Origin: Panacibacter ginsenosidivorans
Lineage (GTDB): Bacteria > Bacteroidota > Bacteroidia > Chitinophagales > Chitinophagaceae
Direction of reading: 5' to 3'
Length of the DNA stretch: 64,000 nt
NCBI RefSeq assembly: GCF_007971225.1
Contig: NZ_CP042435.1
Coordinates: 5,397,501-5,461,500, forward strand
The position numbers and the translations under genes were made by a program. The notes beneath the pieces were generated by a model. That model was not told where the DNA came from and did not search any database. It saw only the letters and a program-made list of their open reading frames with translations. Shown one piece after another: positions 43,951 to 52,546 of this stretch; positions within the stretch are counted from its first letter, which is position 1, and every line of letters begins with the position of its first letter.

Positions 43951-44916
43951 TTATTTATTAAGATCCAATTTTATCCAATAAATATCATCCAAACCATTAC
44001 CTGTGGAGCCTAATAAAGTTTTCAATGTTGCATAATCCTGTTTACCATGAAGAGATAATTCTTTAGCTGACCTGTTCGAAGTAAAAAATAATATTTTTTT
44101 ATCCCAGCTTATAAAAGGACAATAATCCAGATCTGCGGAATTTATTCCTTTTGGTAGATGTTCCGCAGGTAACCAGTTTCCATTTGAATCTTTTCTTGAA
44201 ATGTACAGATCGCCTCTGCCCATATCATCTTTTCTGCCATAACCTGTAAATAAAATATATTTTCCATCCGGATCTACAAATGCATTGAATTCATAACCCG
44301 CACTATTGATTGCTTCAGGTAAGCTAACAGGCTTTTCATACATACTATTTTTGTATGTACACATTACAATGTCTTCTTTGCCTTTTCCGTATTCAGCTTC
44401 TACAGTAAAATAGAGATCGCCGTTTTTTGTTAATGAAGGATAGAATTCATCTTTATCAGAATTAACTATAGAACCCAAATGTTCAGGAGCATCCCAACTA
44501 TTATTTGTTTTAATTACTTTCCAGATATCAAAATCGTTTGTAGAATCCTGCTCACTTGTTGGCCTGTCTGAAGAAAAGAAAATTGTTTTTCCATCTGTTG
44601 TAAAGGTTGCTTCAAGATCACGATACATTCCAGAGAATGGAGCAACTTCGGGTGCAGACCATTTGCCATTTTCTTTGTGCATATACAATATGGTACTGCT
44701 CGAAAATTTTTGCCCCTGTAAAGTGAAAAATATTTCATCACCGGAAGGGGAGATGGTGAAATCGCGGTTGCTTAAACCATCAGATAAAATTCCTTTTGCA
44801 AAAATCTTAGCTGTATCTGCGGGCAATTCTTTGCCTGGATATGTTACCTGTTGTGCCTTTAAAAGAATGTTGCAACAAAAAAGTATAATAGTTGTGAAAG
44901 TAAATTTTGATCTCAT
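43951..44916 (-). CDS. Exported PD40/TolB-like beta-propeller protein
   Basis: 321 aa. Signal peptide 1-21 (NILLKAQ). The mature protein is a series of PD40 (WD40-like) blades: TISPSGDEIFFTLQGQ, TFTTDGKTIFFSSDRP, SLTKNGDLYFTVEA, FVDPDGKYILFTGYG and FISWDKKILFFTSNR. Such propellers are protein- or peptide-binding modules; in Bacteroidota they also appear in OmpA-fused T9SS/gliding proteins (PorE/SprE context), but no OmpA domain is present here. Partner unknown. Confidence 0.88.
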   Translation of the reverse strand: MRSKFTFTTIILFCCNILLKAQQVTYPGKELPADTAKIFAKGILSDGLSNRDFTISPSGDEIFFTLQGQKFSSSTILYMHKENGKWSAPEVAPFSGMYRDLEATFTTDGKTIFFSSDRPTSEQDSTNDFDIWKVIKTNNSWDAPEHLGSIVNSDKDEFYPSLTKNGDLYFTVEAEYGKGKEDIVMCTYKNSMYEKPVSLPEAINSAGYEFNAFVDPDGKYILFTGYGRKDDMGRGDLYISRKDSNGNWLPAEHLPKGINSADLDYCPFISWDKKILFFTSNRSAKELSLHGKQDYATLKTLLGSTGNGLDDIYWIKLDLNK

Positions 44917-44937
44917 GAGTAAGAGTGTTTTTGTTTG

Positions 44938-45015
44938 TTGAATAAAGAACAGGACGTATAAGTGTGCGACGCAACAAAAGGTTAAGCTTATTTATTAGTC
45001 CGGTTCAAAAAAAAT
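44938..45015 (-). repeat. Palindromic intergenic element, single arm, A type (R21)
   Basis: Inner tail TTGAATAAAGAACAGGAC, arm GTATAAGTGTGCGACGCAAC (44956-44975), AAAGGTTAAGCTTA, and a decayed outer (GTCCGGTTCAAAAAAAATTT) from 44998. A complete half-element. Confidence 0.9.
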
Positions 45016-45047
45016 TTAGTAATAAAAGTATCAGGAATTATTTATTT

Positions 45048-45106
45048 AAACCGTTCATTCATCACTATCTATTTTCCGTTTATCATAGATGCTTGATGAA
45101 CGGTTT
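45048..45106. promoter_or_regulatory. 11-bp inverted repeat upstream of the TonB receptor
   Basis: AAACCGTTCAT (45048-45058) and ATGAACGGTTT (45096-45106), 37 bp apart, about 110 bp before the receptor ATG. Possible operator or leader structure; no consensus regulator recognised. Confidence 0.45.
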
Positions 45107-45217
45107 CCGATAATATTTTAAAACTTCCGTTTGTCCAATTTTGCATTTTTAGCTTAAGTGCTAATGTTCATCTTAGCTCTACGAAATCGGACGTAGAATT
45201 AATCACCAAATACTGTT

Positions 45218-47680
45218 ATGAAAAAAATATACCTGTTCATTGTCCCTGCTTTTATTGCTACAACTTCATTTGCGCAAACTATTGGAAAAATTTCCGGTAG
45301 TATTATCTCTTCTGATAAGAAAGTAATCGAGGCCGCGACTATATCATTGCTGAAAGCAAAAGACTCTTCTTTAATAAAAATGGAGGTTACAGATAAGAAT
45401 GGGTTATTTGAATTTGAACACGTAAACAATGGTAACTATTTATTGAGCGCTGATGCAGTGGGGTATCAAAAGTCTTACACATCAATAGTTGTAAGTGATG
45501 ACAAAAAATTAGTAAACGCAGATTTTGTAATGAGCAATGCATCAGCTTCTTTAGCAGGTGTGAGTGTAAAATCAACAAGGCCATTGATTGAAAATAAAAT
45601 TGATAAAACGATTGTAAATGTCGAAGCATCGCCAACCAATACTGGTTTATCCGCATTAGAGGTTTTAGAAAAATCTCCGGGCATTACAGTTAATAATGAT
45701 GGTGAGATAAGCTTGAAAGGAAAGCAGGGCGTGAAAATATTTATTGATGGTAAACCATCTTATCTATCCGGGCAGGATCTGACAAATTATCTGAAAAATC
45801 TTTCTTCCAATCAGCTTGACCAGATAGAAATAATGACGCAGCCTTCTGCAAAATATGATGCAGCAGGTAACACAGGCATCATTAATATCAAGACAAAAAA
45901 GAATGTAAACAATGGATTAAATGGCAGCTTTTCTACCAGCGCTATTATTGCAAAATATTTTAAGAATACTAATAATATCAATTTCAACTGGCGCAAAGGG
46001 AAGACTAATATTTATGGTATGTATGGAAATTCGTACTGGTTGGGGTTTAATGATATTTATATAAACAGGAGTTTAAGAGAAGGCAGGGATTCTGCATTTA
46101 ACAGATATAGTGAGCAGCATACTTATGGAAAGTATAAAGGCTTGCCCCATAACTTTAAACTTGGTGCAGATTATTTTGCCGGCAAGAATACAACTGTTGG
46201 CGTGGCAATGACGAGTTATCTTGATAATGATCGTTTTACTTCTACAGGCACTGCGAATATTTATGATAGCCTGCATCGTTTTGTACAATACAATGATGCA
46301 AACTCAGAAACACACGATCCATGGACGAATGTTGGGTTTAATGTTAACCTGCAGCAGAAATTAGATACCTCTGGAAAAGAATTATCAGTAGATGCAGATT
46401 ATATTTTATACAGAACAAAAGGCAAACAATATTCCAATAACTATTTGTACAACTCTGACGGAGACTTATCAGAAGACCCCTTTTTATTAAATGGTTACCT
46501 CCCTGCAAACATCGATATCTACAGCTTCAAAGCAGATTATAAGCAACCTTTAAAGAAAAATGCAACACTCGAAGCTGGCGTAAAATTCAGTTATGTAAAA
46601 ACTGATAATGATGCACAATACACCATTTATGACGCTGGTACCGGTAAATGGGAAAATGATGAAACAAGAAGCAATCATTTTATTTATAAAGAAAACATCA
46701 ATGCAGCTTATATCAATTTACAAAAACAAATAAAGAAATTTGGTATACAGCTCGGTTTACGTGCAGAACAAACCATAGCAGAAGGCAATCAGGTTTCAAA
46801 AGAGATTGCTTTTAAAAAGAATTATACCAAACTCTTTCCTACCACATATTTCAGTTATAATCTGAATGATAACAACACTTTTGGTTTGTCATATGGCAGA
46901 AGAATAGAAAGGCCGGGCTACCAGGATCTGAACCCGTTCCAGTACCAGCTTGATCGATATACGTATCGCCAGGGAAACCCGGATCTTCAGCCACAATTCA
47001 GTCATAACTTTGAACTAAGTTATAATTATAAAGGCGCCTTAAATATATCAGCAAACTATACAACTGTTTCAGATATCATTAATGATGTATTGATAACAAA
47101 ACGTGAACCCGGCGATTCTAACTACACTACTTATCAAACCAAGCAAAATATAGCGTCCAATAAAAACATTGGTTTAGCCGTTAGTTATAATACAAAACTG
47201 GCGAAGTGGTGGTCAATAAACGTTTTCGCTAATGTATTCAATAACCATTACAAAGGAACTATTGACGGTGAGCAGATTGATCTTGGCCTTACTTCTTACA
47301 CAGCCAATATGAGCAGTCAGTTTACGTTTAATAAAGGATGGTCTGCAGAGGCTAGTGGTTTTTACCGTGGCAAAAATTTAGAAAGCAGCGCCATTCTTTC
47401 ATTACCGATGGGAATGTTTTCAGTAGGCGGCGGCAAAAAAATTTTGAAAGACAAAGGTTCCATCCGTCTCAATCTCCGCGATCCCTTTTATCTTATGAGT
47501 TTCAGGGGAAGCACCGATCTTAACAAAGGTTACACACAAATACATAGTTATTGGGATAACCGCAGGGCTATCATCTCGTTTACGTATCGTTTTGGCAAAG
47601 TAAATAATCCGGCTCCACGTCGTCATAATACAGGTGCCGATGACGAAAAGAGCCGCGTAAATACTGGTGGTCAGCAGTAA
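45218..47680 (+). CDS. TonB-dependent receptor-type outer-membrane beta-barrel protein
   Basis: 820-aa outer-membrane receptor. Signal peptide 1-19 (ATTSFAQ). A carboxypeptidase-regulatory-like domain (about 22-100; GSIISSDKKVIEAATISLLK, FEFEHVNNGNYLLSADAVGY) and a plug domain (about 120-225; LEVLEKSPGITVNNDGEISLKG, VKIFIDGKPSYLSG, SAKYDAAGNTGIINIKTKK) precede a long barrel (about 230-800) of the outer-membrane beta-barrel family 3 type, with ERPGYQDLNPFQYQLDRYTY and QGNPDLQPQFSHNFELSY. No SusD partner is adjacent, so it is not a standard polysaccharide-utilisation pair. Ligand unknown. A strong terminator follows directly. Confidence 0.93.
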   Translation: MKKIYLFIVPAFIATTSFAQTIGKISGSIISSDKKVIEAATISLLKAKDSSLIKMEVTDKNGLFEFEHVNNGNYLLSADAVGYQKSYTSIVVSDDKKLVNADFVMSNASASLAGVSVKSTRPLIENKIDKTIVNVEASPTNTGLSALEVLEKSPGITVNNDGEISLKGKQGVKIFIDGKPSYLSGQDLTNYLKNLSSNQLDQIEIMTQPSAKYDAAGNTGIINIKTKKNVNNGLNGSFSTSAIIAKYFKNTNNINFNWRKGKTNIYGMYGNSYWLGFNDIYINRSLREGRDSAFNRYSEQHTYGKYKGLPHNFKLGADYFAGKNTTVGVAMTSYLDNDRFTSTGTANIYDSLHRFVQYNDANSETHDPWTNVGFNVNLQQKLDTSGKELSVDADYILYRTKGKQYSNNYLYNSDGDLSEDPFLLNGYLPANIDIYSFKADYKQPLKKNATLEAGVKFSYVKTDNDAQYTIYDAGTGKWENDETRSNHFIYKENINAAYINLQKQIKKFGIQLGLRAEQTIAEGNQVSKEIAFKKNYTKLFPTTYFSYNLNDNNTFGLSYGRRIERPGYQDLNPFQYQLDRYTYRQGNPDLQPQFSHNFELSYNYKGALNISANYTTVSDIINDVLITKREPGDSNYTTYQTKQNIASNKNIGLAVSYNTKLAKWWSINVFANVFNNHYKGTIDGEQIDLGLTSYTANMSSQFTFNKGWSAEASGFYRGKNLESSAILSLPMGMFSVGGGKKILKDKGSIRLNLRDPFYLMSFRGSTDLNKGYTQIHSYWDNRRAIISFTYRFGKVNNPAPRRHNTGADDEKSRVNTGGQQ

Positions 47681-47708
47681 AATTTTTCTCATGTGCATTA
47701 TAATTCCG

Positions 47709-47733
47709 GCCCCGGTTTCTACCGGGGCTTTTT
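47709..47733 (+). terminator. Intrinsic terminator of the TonB receptor gene
   Basis: GCCCCGGT/ACCGGGGC stem (8 bp, G+C rich), loop TTCT, then TTTTTATTTT. Confidence 0.9.
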
Positions 47734-47761
47734 ATTTTATGCACTTAGCTGCGGTGCTGCT

Positions 47762-47800
47762 ATTAAGGTTTTGTTGTGTCACTCACTTGTACATTCAGTA
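47762..47800 (+). repeat. Palindromic intergenic element, single arm, B type (R22)
   Basis: GCTATTAAGGTTTT then GTTGTGTCACTCACTTGTAC (47773-47792), tail ATTCAGTAATTCTATTCAACA. The receptor terminator occupies the place where the outer GAGCCCGGC would be. Confidence 0.88.
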
Positions 47801-47894
47801 ATTCTATTCAACAATTTAGCGTCTTACTGTTACATCAGTCAATGCACATTTGTATTTTTGCCGGCTATCAATTATCAATTATAAACTTTTTGCC

Positions 47895-48386
47895 ATGCCA
47901 TCATTTGATATTGCCAGTAAAGTTGATCTTCAAACTTTAGATAACGCAATCAACACTGTAAAGAAAGAGATCAGTAATCGTTTCGATTTTAAAGACTCGC
48001 ATGTTTCCATAGAGCTCAATAAAAAAGACTATATCGTAAACATAGAAGTAGAAAGCGATATGAAAATGAAACAGGTCATTGATGTTATTATCAGCCGTGC
48101 TATAAAACAGGGCATCGATGGTAATGCCTTCAACTTTGAAAAAGATGCTTACCCCAGTGGTAAAGTGGTAAAGAAAGAAGTATCCGTAACCAATGGTTTA
48201 AAACAGGATGATGCAAAGAAGATCGTAAAGCTTATAAAAGATTCAGGTCTAAAAGTGCAGGCACAAATAATGGATGAGATAGTACGCGTAACTGCCAAAA
48301 AAATAGATGATCTGCAGGAAGTTATTGCCATGCTGAGAGGAGCTAACCTTGCCTTCCCGCTTCAGTTTACCAATATGAAATCGTAA
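47895..48386 (+). CDS. yajQ: YajQ family nucleotide-binding protein
   Basis: 163-aa protein with two ferredoxin-like repeats, starting MPSFDIASKVDLQTLDNAIN as in the family, followed by EISNRFDFKDSHVSIEL, AIKQGIDGNAFNFEKDAYPSGKVVKKEV and DAKKIVKLIKDSGLKVQAQI. The ATG at 47895 gives the standard length; the 15 extra codons upstream are not conserved-looking. YajQ proteins bind nucleotides, and a Xanthomonas homolog is a cyclic-di-GMP effector; whether this copy does so is unknown. Monocistronic between two repeat arms. Confidence 0.95.
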   Translation: MPSFDIASKVDLQTLDNAINTVKKEISNRFDFKDSHVSIELNKKDYIVNIEVESDMKMKQVIDVIISRAIKQGIDGNAFNFEKDAYPSGKVVKKEVSVTNGLKQDDAKKIVKLIKDSGLKVQAQIMDEIVRVTAKKIDDLQEVIAMLRGANLAFPLQFTNMKS

Positions 48387-48424
48387 ATAAACGGGGGCAA
48401 TTGTTGCCATAAGTTCCAAAAACC

Positions 48425-48480
48425 TGAAGTGTGCGACGCAACCAAAGATGCCATAGGAAACAGGATGTTGGGCGCATAAT
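48425..48480 (-). repeat. Palindromic intergenic element, single arm, A type (R23)
   Basis: TGAAGTGTGCGACGCAAC (48425-48442) followed by CAAAGATGCCATAGG; the outer motif is not recognisable. Confidence 0.8.
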
Positions 48481-48499
48481 TGCTTTACTTTAAATTCAA

Positions 48500-48531
48500 T
48501 TTGGTTTAAAACCTTCCCGAACTTATCTTTG
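48500..48531 (+). promoter_or_regulatory. Predicted promoter of rpmE2
   Basis: TTTG (48500-48503), 20-nt spacer, TATCTTTG (48524-48531): a close match to the Bacteroidota -33/-7 consensus, 53 bp before the ATG. Confidence 0.6.
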
Positions 48532-48584
48532 CGCTCCAATTTTTAAATTGTACGGCAAAATCCGTGCAGCCTAAAATCATAAAA

Positions 48585-48836
48585 ATGAAAAAAGGTCTCC
48601 ATCCGGAAAGTTACAAATTTGTTGTTTTCAAAGACATGAGCAACGGTCATGCATTTCTTGGTCGTTCTACAGGCGGTTCCAAAGAAAAAATTAAATGGGA
48701 AGATGGTAATGAATACCCGCTGATAAAGCTGGAAATTTCGAATACATCGCATCCATTTTATACCGGTAAGAATGTACTGGTAGATACTGCGGGACGTATC
48801 GACAAATTCAAGAAGCGTTACGAAAAGAAAAAATAA
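48585..48836 (+). CDS. rpmE2: 50S ribosomal protein L31 type B
   Basis: 83-aa large-subunit ribosomal protein from the ATG at 48585 ([18 protein letters not shown]); the GTG seven codons upstream is less likely. It is the B form, which lacks the zinc-binding CxxC of type A L31 (no cysteines in the sequence), and has the family blocks [17 protein letters not shown] and [13 protein letters not shown]. It has its own promoter and terminator. B-type L31 is often the zinc-limitation paralog in other phyla, but in Bacteroidota it can be the only copy. Confidence 0.96.
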   Translation: MKKGLHPESYKFVVFKDMSNGHAFLGRSTGGSKEKIKWEDGNEYPLIKLEISNTSHPFYTGKNVLVDTAGRIDKFKKRYEKKK

Positions 48837-48848
48837 CCTTCTGATATT

Positions 48849-48882
48849 AAAATCCCTCCGCAGTAAAAAACGGGGGGATTTT
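48849..48882 (+). terminator. Intrinsic terminator of rpmE2
   Basis: AAAATCCCTCCG/CGGGGGGATTTT, 12-bp stem with one G-T wobble, 10-nt loop, then TGCTTTATA. Confidence 0.8.
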
Positions 48883-48916
48883 GCTTTATATAATCCTTTA
48901 GCAAGCAACAACAACG

Positions 48917-50149
48917 ATGAGCCAACTTACAAGTTACCCCAAAGAAAAAATTAAGATCCTGTTTTTGGAGAATATCAGCGACAAAGCTGTGCAGCACTTT
49001 AAGCAAAACGGTTATACCAATGTAAAAAAGATCGGCGGTGCACTAAGCGAAGAAGAATTGATAAAGGAAGTGAAAGATGTGCATTTGCTGGGTATTCGTT
49101 CCAAAACACAGATAACAGAGAAAGTTTTGGAAGCAGCAACCAAACTGCAGGCAATAGGCTGTTTCTGTATTGGTGTAAACCAGGTGAATTTAAAAGCAGC
49201 AACCAAAAAAGGAATTGTAGTTTTTAATGCTCCTTATAGTAATACCAGAAGTGTTGCAGAACTGGTGATTGGGCTCTCTATAATGTTGATACGCCGCATA
49301 CCGGATAAGAACAAAGCTGCGCATGAAGGTCTTTGGAATAAAGAAGCAAAAGGCAGTTTTGAATTGCGCGGTAAAACGTTAGGTTTGGTAGGTTACGGAA
49401 ATATTGGCAGCCAGGTAAGTGTACTTGCAGAAGCGCTTGGTATGAAAGTTTTATTTTATGATGTGGAAACCAAACTGCCTTTGGGTAATGCAGCTTCCTG
49501 CAGGAGCCTGAAAGAGCTTTTAAATGCTGCGGATATTGTTTCACTGCATGTACCTGAAACAGCACAAACAAAGAATCTTATTAATAAGGGCAATATCAAA
49601 CATTTTAAGAAAGGCGCAATTCTTATTAATTATGCCAGGGGAGAAGTTGTTGATCTTGCTATATTGGCAAAAGCATTGAAGGAAGGCGAACTTGGAGGTG
49701 CAGCAATAGATGTATTTCCATGGGAACCTGAAAAAAATGGAGATAAATTTGAAACACCATTACAAGGATTAAGCAATGTGATTCTTACCCCACATATTGG
49801 TGGATCAACTGAAGAAGCACAGCAAAATATTGGTGATGATGTAAGTGCAAAACTTTTCAATTATCTCGAGAAAGGAATCACTTATGGCTCGCATACTGTG
49901 CCTGCAATCAGCCTGCCACCGGTAGAAGGTGCACATAGAATATTACATATTCACAAAAATGTACCGGGTGTATTGAGTGCAATTAATACAGAACTGGCAA
50001 GTCATCACATCAATATTGTTGGTCAGTATTTACAAACAAATAATGAAATTGGGTACGTGGTTTTAGATGTAGATAAGAAACTTTCCAAACAGGCTTTAGA
50101 ATTATTGAGAGATGTGAAAGAAACGATTAAGGTGAGGATACTTTACTAA
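48917..50149 (+). CDS. serA: D-3-phosphoglycerate dehydrogenase
   Basis: 410-aa NAD-dependent enzyme oxidising 3-phosphoglycerate, the first step of serine synthesis. The Rossmann motif is GLVGYGNIGSQV (about 156-167). The catalytic Arg is in NTRSVAELVIGLS/NYARGEVVD and the His in TPHIGGSTEEAQ. A C-terminal ACT domain (about 335-410; ILHIHKNVPGVLSAINTELA, NIVGQYLQTNNEIGYVVLDVD) suggests feedback inhibition by serine, as in the E. coli enzyme of the same length. It ends before a strong terminator. Confidence 0.95.
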   Translation: MSQLTSYPKEKIKILFLENISDKAVQHFKQNGYTNVKKIGGALSEEELIKEVKDVHLLGIRSKTQITEKVLEAATKLQAIGCFCIGVNQVNLKAATKKGIVVFNAPYSNTRSVAELVIGLSIMLIRRIPDKNKAAHEGLWNKEAKGSFELRGKTLGLVGYGNIGSQVSVLAEALGMKVLFYDVETKLPLGNAASCRSLKELLNAADIVSLHVPETAQTKNLINKGNIKHFKKGAILINYARGEVVDLAILAKALKEGELGGAAIDVFPWEPEKNGDKFETPLQGLSNVILTPHIGGSTEEAQQNIGDDVSAKLFNYLEKGITYGSHTVPAISLPPVEGAHRILHIHKNVPGVLSAINTELASHHINIVGQYLQTNNEIGYVVLDVDKKLSKQALELLRDVKETIKVRILY

Positions 50150-50170
50150 ATAATTATTACAATAAAATAT

Positions 50171-50195
50171 AAAGGACGCTTTTGGCGTCCTTTTA
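50171..50195 (+). terminator. Intrinsic terminator of serA
   Basis: AAAGGACGC/GCGTCCTTT stem (9 bp), loop TTTTG, followed by TATTATG; the T-rich end is shared with the stem. Confidence 0.85.
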
Positions 50196-50240
50196 TTATG
50201 TGGTATGATTTACCCATTTTCCACATGCCTTGTGATTTAT

Positions 50241-50519
50241 TTAATCTACTTTTTCCGTAGTGATTGTTGTTGTTTTTCCATCATCTCTGCGGATGGTCGT
50301 GGTTTTAGAGCTGCGCTTTCCCCCACTTGCTATAAGTATAATAATCAGTAAAGCAATGATTCCAACAACCCAAATCCAGTTCTGGCCAATCCAGGTGCCC
50401 ACATCTGTATTGTTTACTTCTACTTTTGGTGATTCCTGTGCCTGTGTGAACTGATATATTAATATCATAATGCTCGTAAAAAGAGCTTTAAAGCCTGAAC
50501 CTTTAATTAACTGTTTCAT
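50241..50519 (-). CDS. Small membrane protein of unknown function
   Basis: 92 aa. N-terminal signal or first helix (ALFTSIMILIYQFTQAQ), short polar segment, one membrane helix (IWVVGIIALLIIILIASGG, about 50-68) and a threonine/basic-rich tail (SSKTTTIRRDDGKTTTITTEKV). The tail resembles small Bacteroidota envelope proteins of no assigned function. Family not recognised. Convergent with serA, divergent from rimO. Confidence 0.7.
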   Translation of the reverse strand: MKQLIKGSGFKALFTSIMILIYQFTQAQESPKVEVNNTDVGTWIGQNWIWVVGIIALLIIILIASGGKRSSKTTTIRRDDGKTTTITTEKVD

Positions 50520-50619
50520 ATGAATACTTTTAAGTTTAAAAGATCTGTTTCATTCAAAAGAATTCAATAACTGCGCCAATTAAAGGCATAGGTGCCAATA
50601 AACTCTTCCTGTAAAAACA

Positions 50620-50627
50620 TAACTTTG
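50620..50627 (+). promoter_or_regulatory. Candidate -7 element for rimO
   Basis: TAACTTTG fits TAnnTTTG, 10 bp before the rimO ATG, implying a near-leaderless transcript. No clear -33 TTG. Confidence 0.35.
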
Positions 50628-50637
50628 CAACCTTATT

Positions 50638-51948
50638 ATGAAATCAAGAACATTACAAAAAGATAAGGTGAACATTATAACACTTGGTTGCAGTAAAAAC
50701 CTGGTGGATAGTGAAGTGCTGAGTGGCCAGCTGAAAGCAAATGAAATTGATGTGGTGCATGAGAACAGTAAACTTGATCATAACATAGTTGTGGTAAATA
50801 CTTGCGGTTTTATTGACAAGGCAAAAGAAGAAAGCGTAAATACTATTCTCGACCAGGTTGAATTAAAAAAGAAAGGTAAACTTGACAAAGTTTATGTTAC
50901 CGGTTGTTTAAGTGAACGTTACCGTAGCGATCTTGAAGCGGAAATTCCAGAAGTTGATGCGTGGTTTGGCACTCTTGAATTACCACTCATTTTAAAACAA
51001 TTTGATGCTGATTATAAAAGTGAGTTGCTTGGTGAACGCATGCTTGGCACACCAAAACATTATGCTTATTTAAAGATCAGTGAAGGTTGTAACAGAACCT
51101 GTGCATTCTGTGCAATTCCTTTAATGCGTGGTGCGCATGTCAGCAGGTCGATGGAAGATTTGGTTAAAGAAGCCGAGAGCCTTGTCCGGCGTGGCGTTAA
51201 AGAGATCATGCTTATTGCGCAGGAACTTACTTATTATGGTCTCGATCTTTACAAGAAAAGAATGCTTGCAGAATTATTGAATAAACTGGCTGATGTAAAA
51301 GGAATTGAATGGATTCGTTTACATTATGCTTACCCCAATAAGTTTCCGCTTGAAGTGTTGGATGTTATGCGTGAGCGCAGCAATATCTGTAACTATCTTG
51401 ATATGCCTTTGCAGCATGCAAGCAATAACATGCTGAAAGCAATGAAGCGCCAAAGCACAAGACAGGAAATGGAAGAATTGATTGCAGCTATTCGTGAAAA
51501 GAATCCGGGCATTTGTTTGCGCACAACTTTAATAGCAGGTTTCCCTGGCGAGACAAGAGAAGATGTGGAAGAGCTCAAAGATTTTCTTACACGTATGCGT
51601 TTTGATCGTGTCGGCATTTTCACTTACAGTCATGAAGAAGGAACGAGTGGTTATGCTTTAATTGATGATGTGCCTGCGGAAGAAAAGCAGGCACGTGCAC
51701 AGGAGATCATGGAACTGCAGCAGGAAATAAGTTATGAAAAGAATGTAGAAAAGGTAGGTAAGGTATTTAAAGTAATTATCGACAAAAAGGAAGCTGGCCG
51801 CTATCTTGGCCGCACTGAGTTCGATAGTGTTGAAGTAGATAATGAAGTGGTAATTCACTCCACAAAAAAATTGCCTGTTGGTGAGTTTGTAAATGTAAAG
51901 ATCACTAAAGCGTATGATTATGATTTGGAAGGAGAAGTGATTTTATAA
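50638..51948 (+). CDS. rimO: Ribosomal protein S12 methylthiotransferase
   Basis: 436-aa radical-SAM enzyme adding a methylthio group to the conserved aspartate of ribosomal protein S12. The N-terminal MTTase domain carries the auxiliary-cluster cysteines in TLGCSKNLVDSE, VVNTCGFID and VTGCLSERY. The radical-SAM motif is CNRTCAFCAIP (about 152-162). The RimO-specific LGTPKHYAYLKISEGC and DMPLQHASNNMLKAMKR blocks separate it from MiaB. The C-terminal TRAM domain is EAGRYLGRTEFDSVEVDNEV. A repeat arm and then a terminator follow the stop. Confidence 0.95.
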   Translation: MKSRTLQKDKVNIITLGCSKNLVDSEVLSGQLKANEIDVVHENSKLDHNIVVVNTCGFIDKAKEESVNTILDQVELKKKGKLDKVYVTGCLSERYRSDLEAEIPEVDAWFGTLELPLILKQFDADYKSELLGERMLGTPKHYAYLKISEGCNRTCAFCAIPLMRGAHVSRSMEDLVKEAESLVRRGVKEIMLIAQELTYYGLDLYKKRMLAELLNKLADVKGIEWIRLHYAYPNKFPLEVLDVMRERSNICNYLDMPLQHASNNMLKAMKRQSTRQEMEELIAAIREKNPGICLRTTLIAGFPGETREDVEELKDFLTRMRFDRVGIFTYSHEEGTSGYALIDDVPAEEKQARAQEIMELQQEISYEKNVEKVGKVFKVIIDKKEAGRYLGRTEFDSVEVDNEVVIHSTKKLPVGEFVNVKITKAYDYDLEGEVIL

Positions 51949-51969
51949 TACTATGCTATAGAATAAATG

Positions 51970-52008
51970 GCATCGCCTGTTGCGTCGCAAGCACTTCAGC
52001 GTTCTGAT
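51970..52008 (+). repeat. Palindromic intergenic element, diverged single arm (R24)
   Basis: GGCATCGCCT then GTTGCGTCGCA (51979-51989) and AGCACTTCAGCGTTCTGATC, a tail form similar to R28 (ACACTTCAACGC). It lies between the rimO stop and its terminator. Confidence 0.75.
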
Positions 52009-52030
52009 CAGTTTGCAACAGTTTAATTTT

Positions 52031-52057
52031 AAAGAGAACCATCGTTCTCTTTTTTTA
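52031..52057 (+). terminator. Intrinsic terminator of rimO
   Basis: AAAGAGAAC/GTTCTCTTT stem (9 bp), loop CATC, then a T-run. Confidence 0.85.
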
Positions 52058-52096
52058 TTCCTTTTTTGTAATTTGAGTTTGCATAAATTCTTATAC

Positions 52097-52456
52097 ATGT
52101 TAGCAGAGGAGACTTTACTGAACCGCGTAAGAGAGATCATTGAAGTAACGCATGATAATGTGGGAGAGAAGAAAGCATTCGGTGGAATATGTTTTATGGT
52201 TAATGATAAAATGTGTGTGGCTGTTAAGCCGGAAAGAATAATGGTTCGAATAGATCCGGAAAAAAATGATGATGTAATTTCGAAAAATGGTTGCGAGCCA
52301 ATGGTGCACAACGGTAAAGTAATGAGAGGCTTTGTTTTCGTCAGCTCCGCTGAATTACAATCAAAAAAACAATTAGAATATTGGGTAAAACTGGCACTCG
52401 ATTATAATCCTGTTGCAAAGCAATCGAAGAAAAAGGTCAAAAAAAGCAATAACTAA
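52097..52456 (+). CDS. TfoX/Sxy N-terminal domain protein
   Basis: 119 aa from the ATG at 52097 (MLAEETLLNRVREIIEV); the 39 upstream codons read through a repeat arm and the rimO terminator, so they are not coding. TfoX N-terminal fold: KAFGGICFMVNDKMCVAV, PERIMVRIDPEK, MRGFVFVSSAELQSKKQLEYWV. The C-terminal TfoX domain is absent and a lysine-rich tail follows. Full-length TfoX regulates competence in Proteobacteria; the stand-alone N-domain has no assigned role in Bacteroidota. Confidence 0.88.
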   Translation: MLAEETLLNRVREIIEVTHDNVGEKKAFGGICFMVNDKMCVAVKPERIMVRIDPEKNDDVISKNGCEPMVHNGKVMRGFVFVSSAELQSKKQLEYWVKLALDYNPVAKQSKKKVKKSNN

Positions 52457-52546
52457 AATGTGAAATAAAGTGTCTGTAACACTTTACTTATAACAGAATT
52501 CTTCTCTTTATTATAAAGCCTTAACTTAGACACATAACTAACCTGC

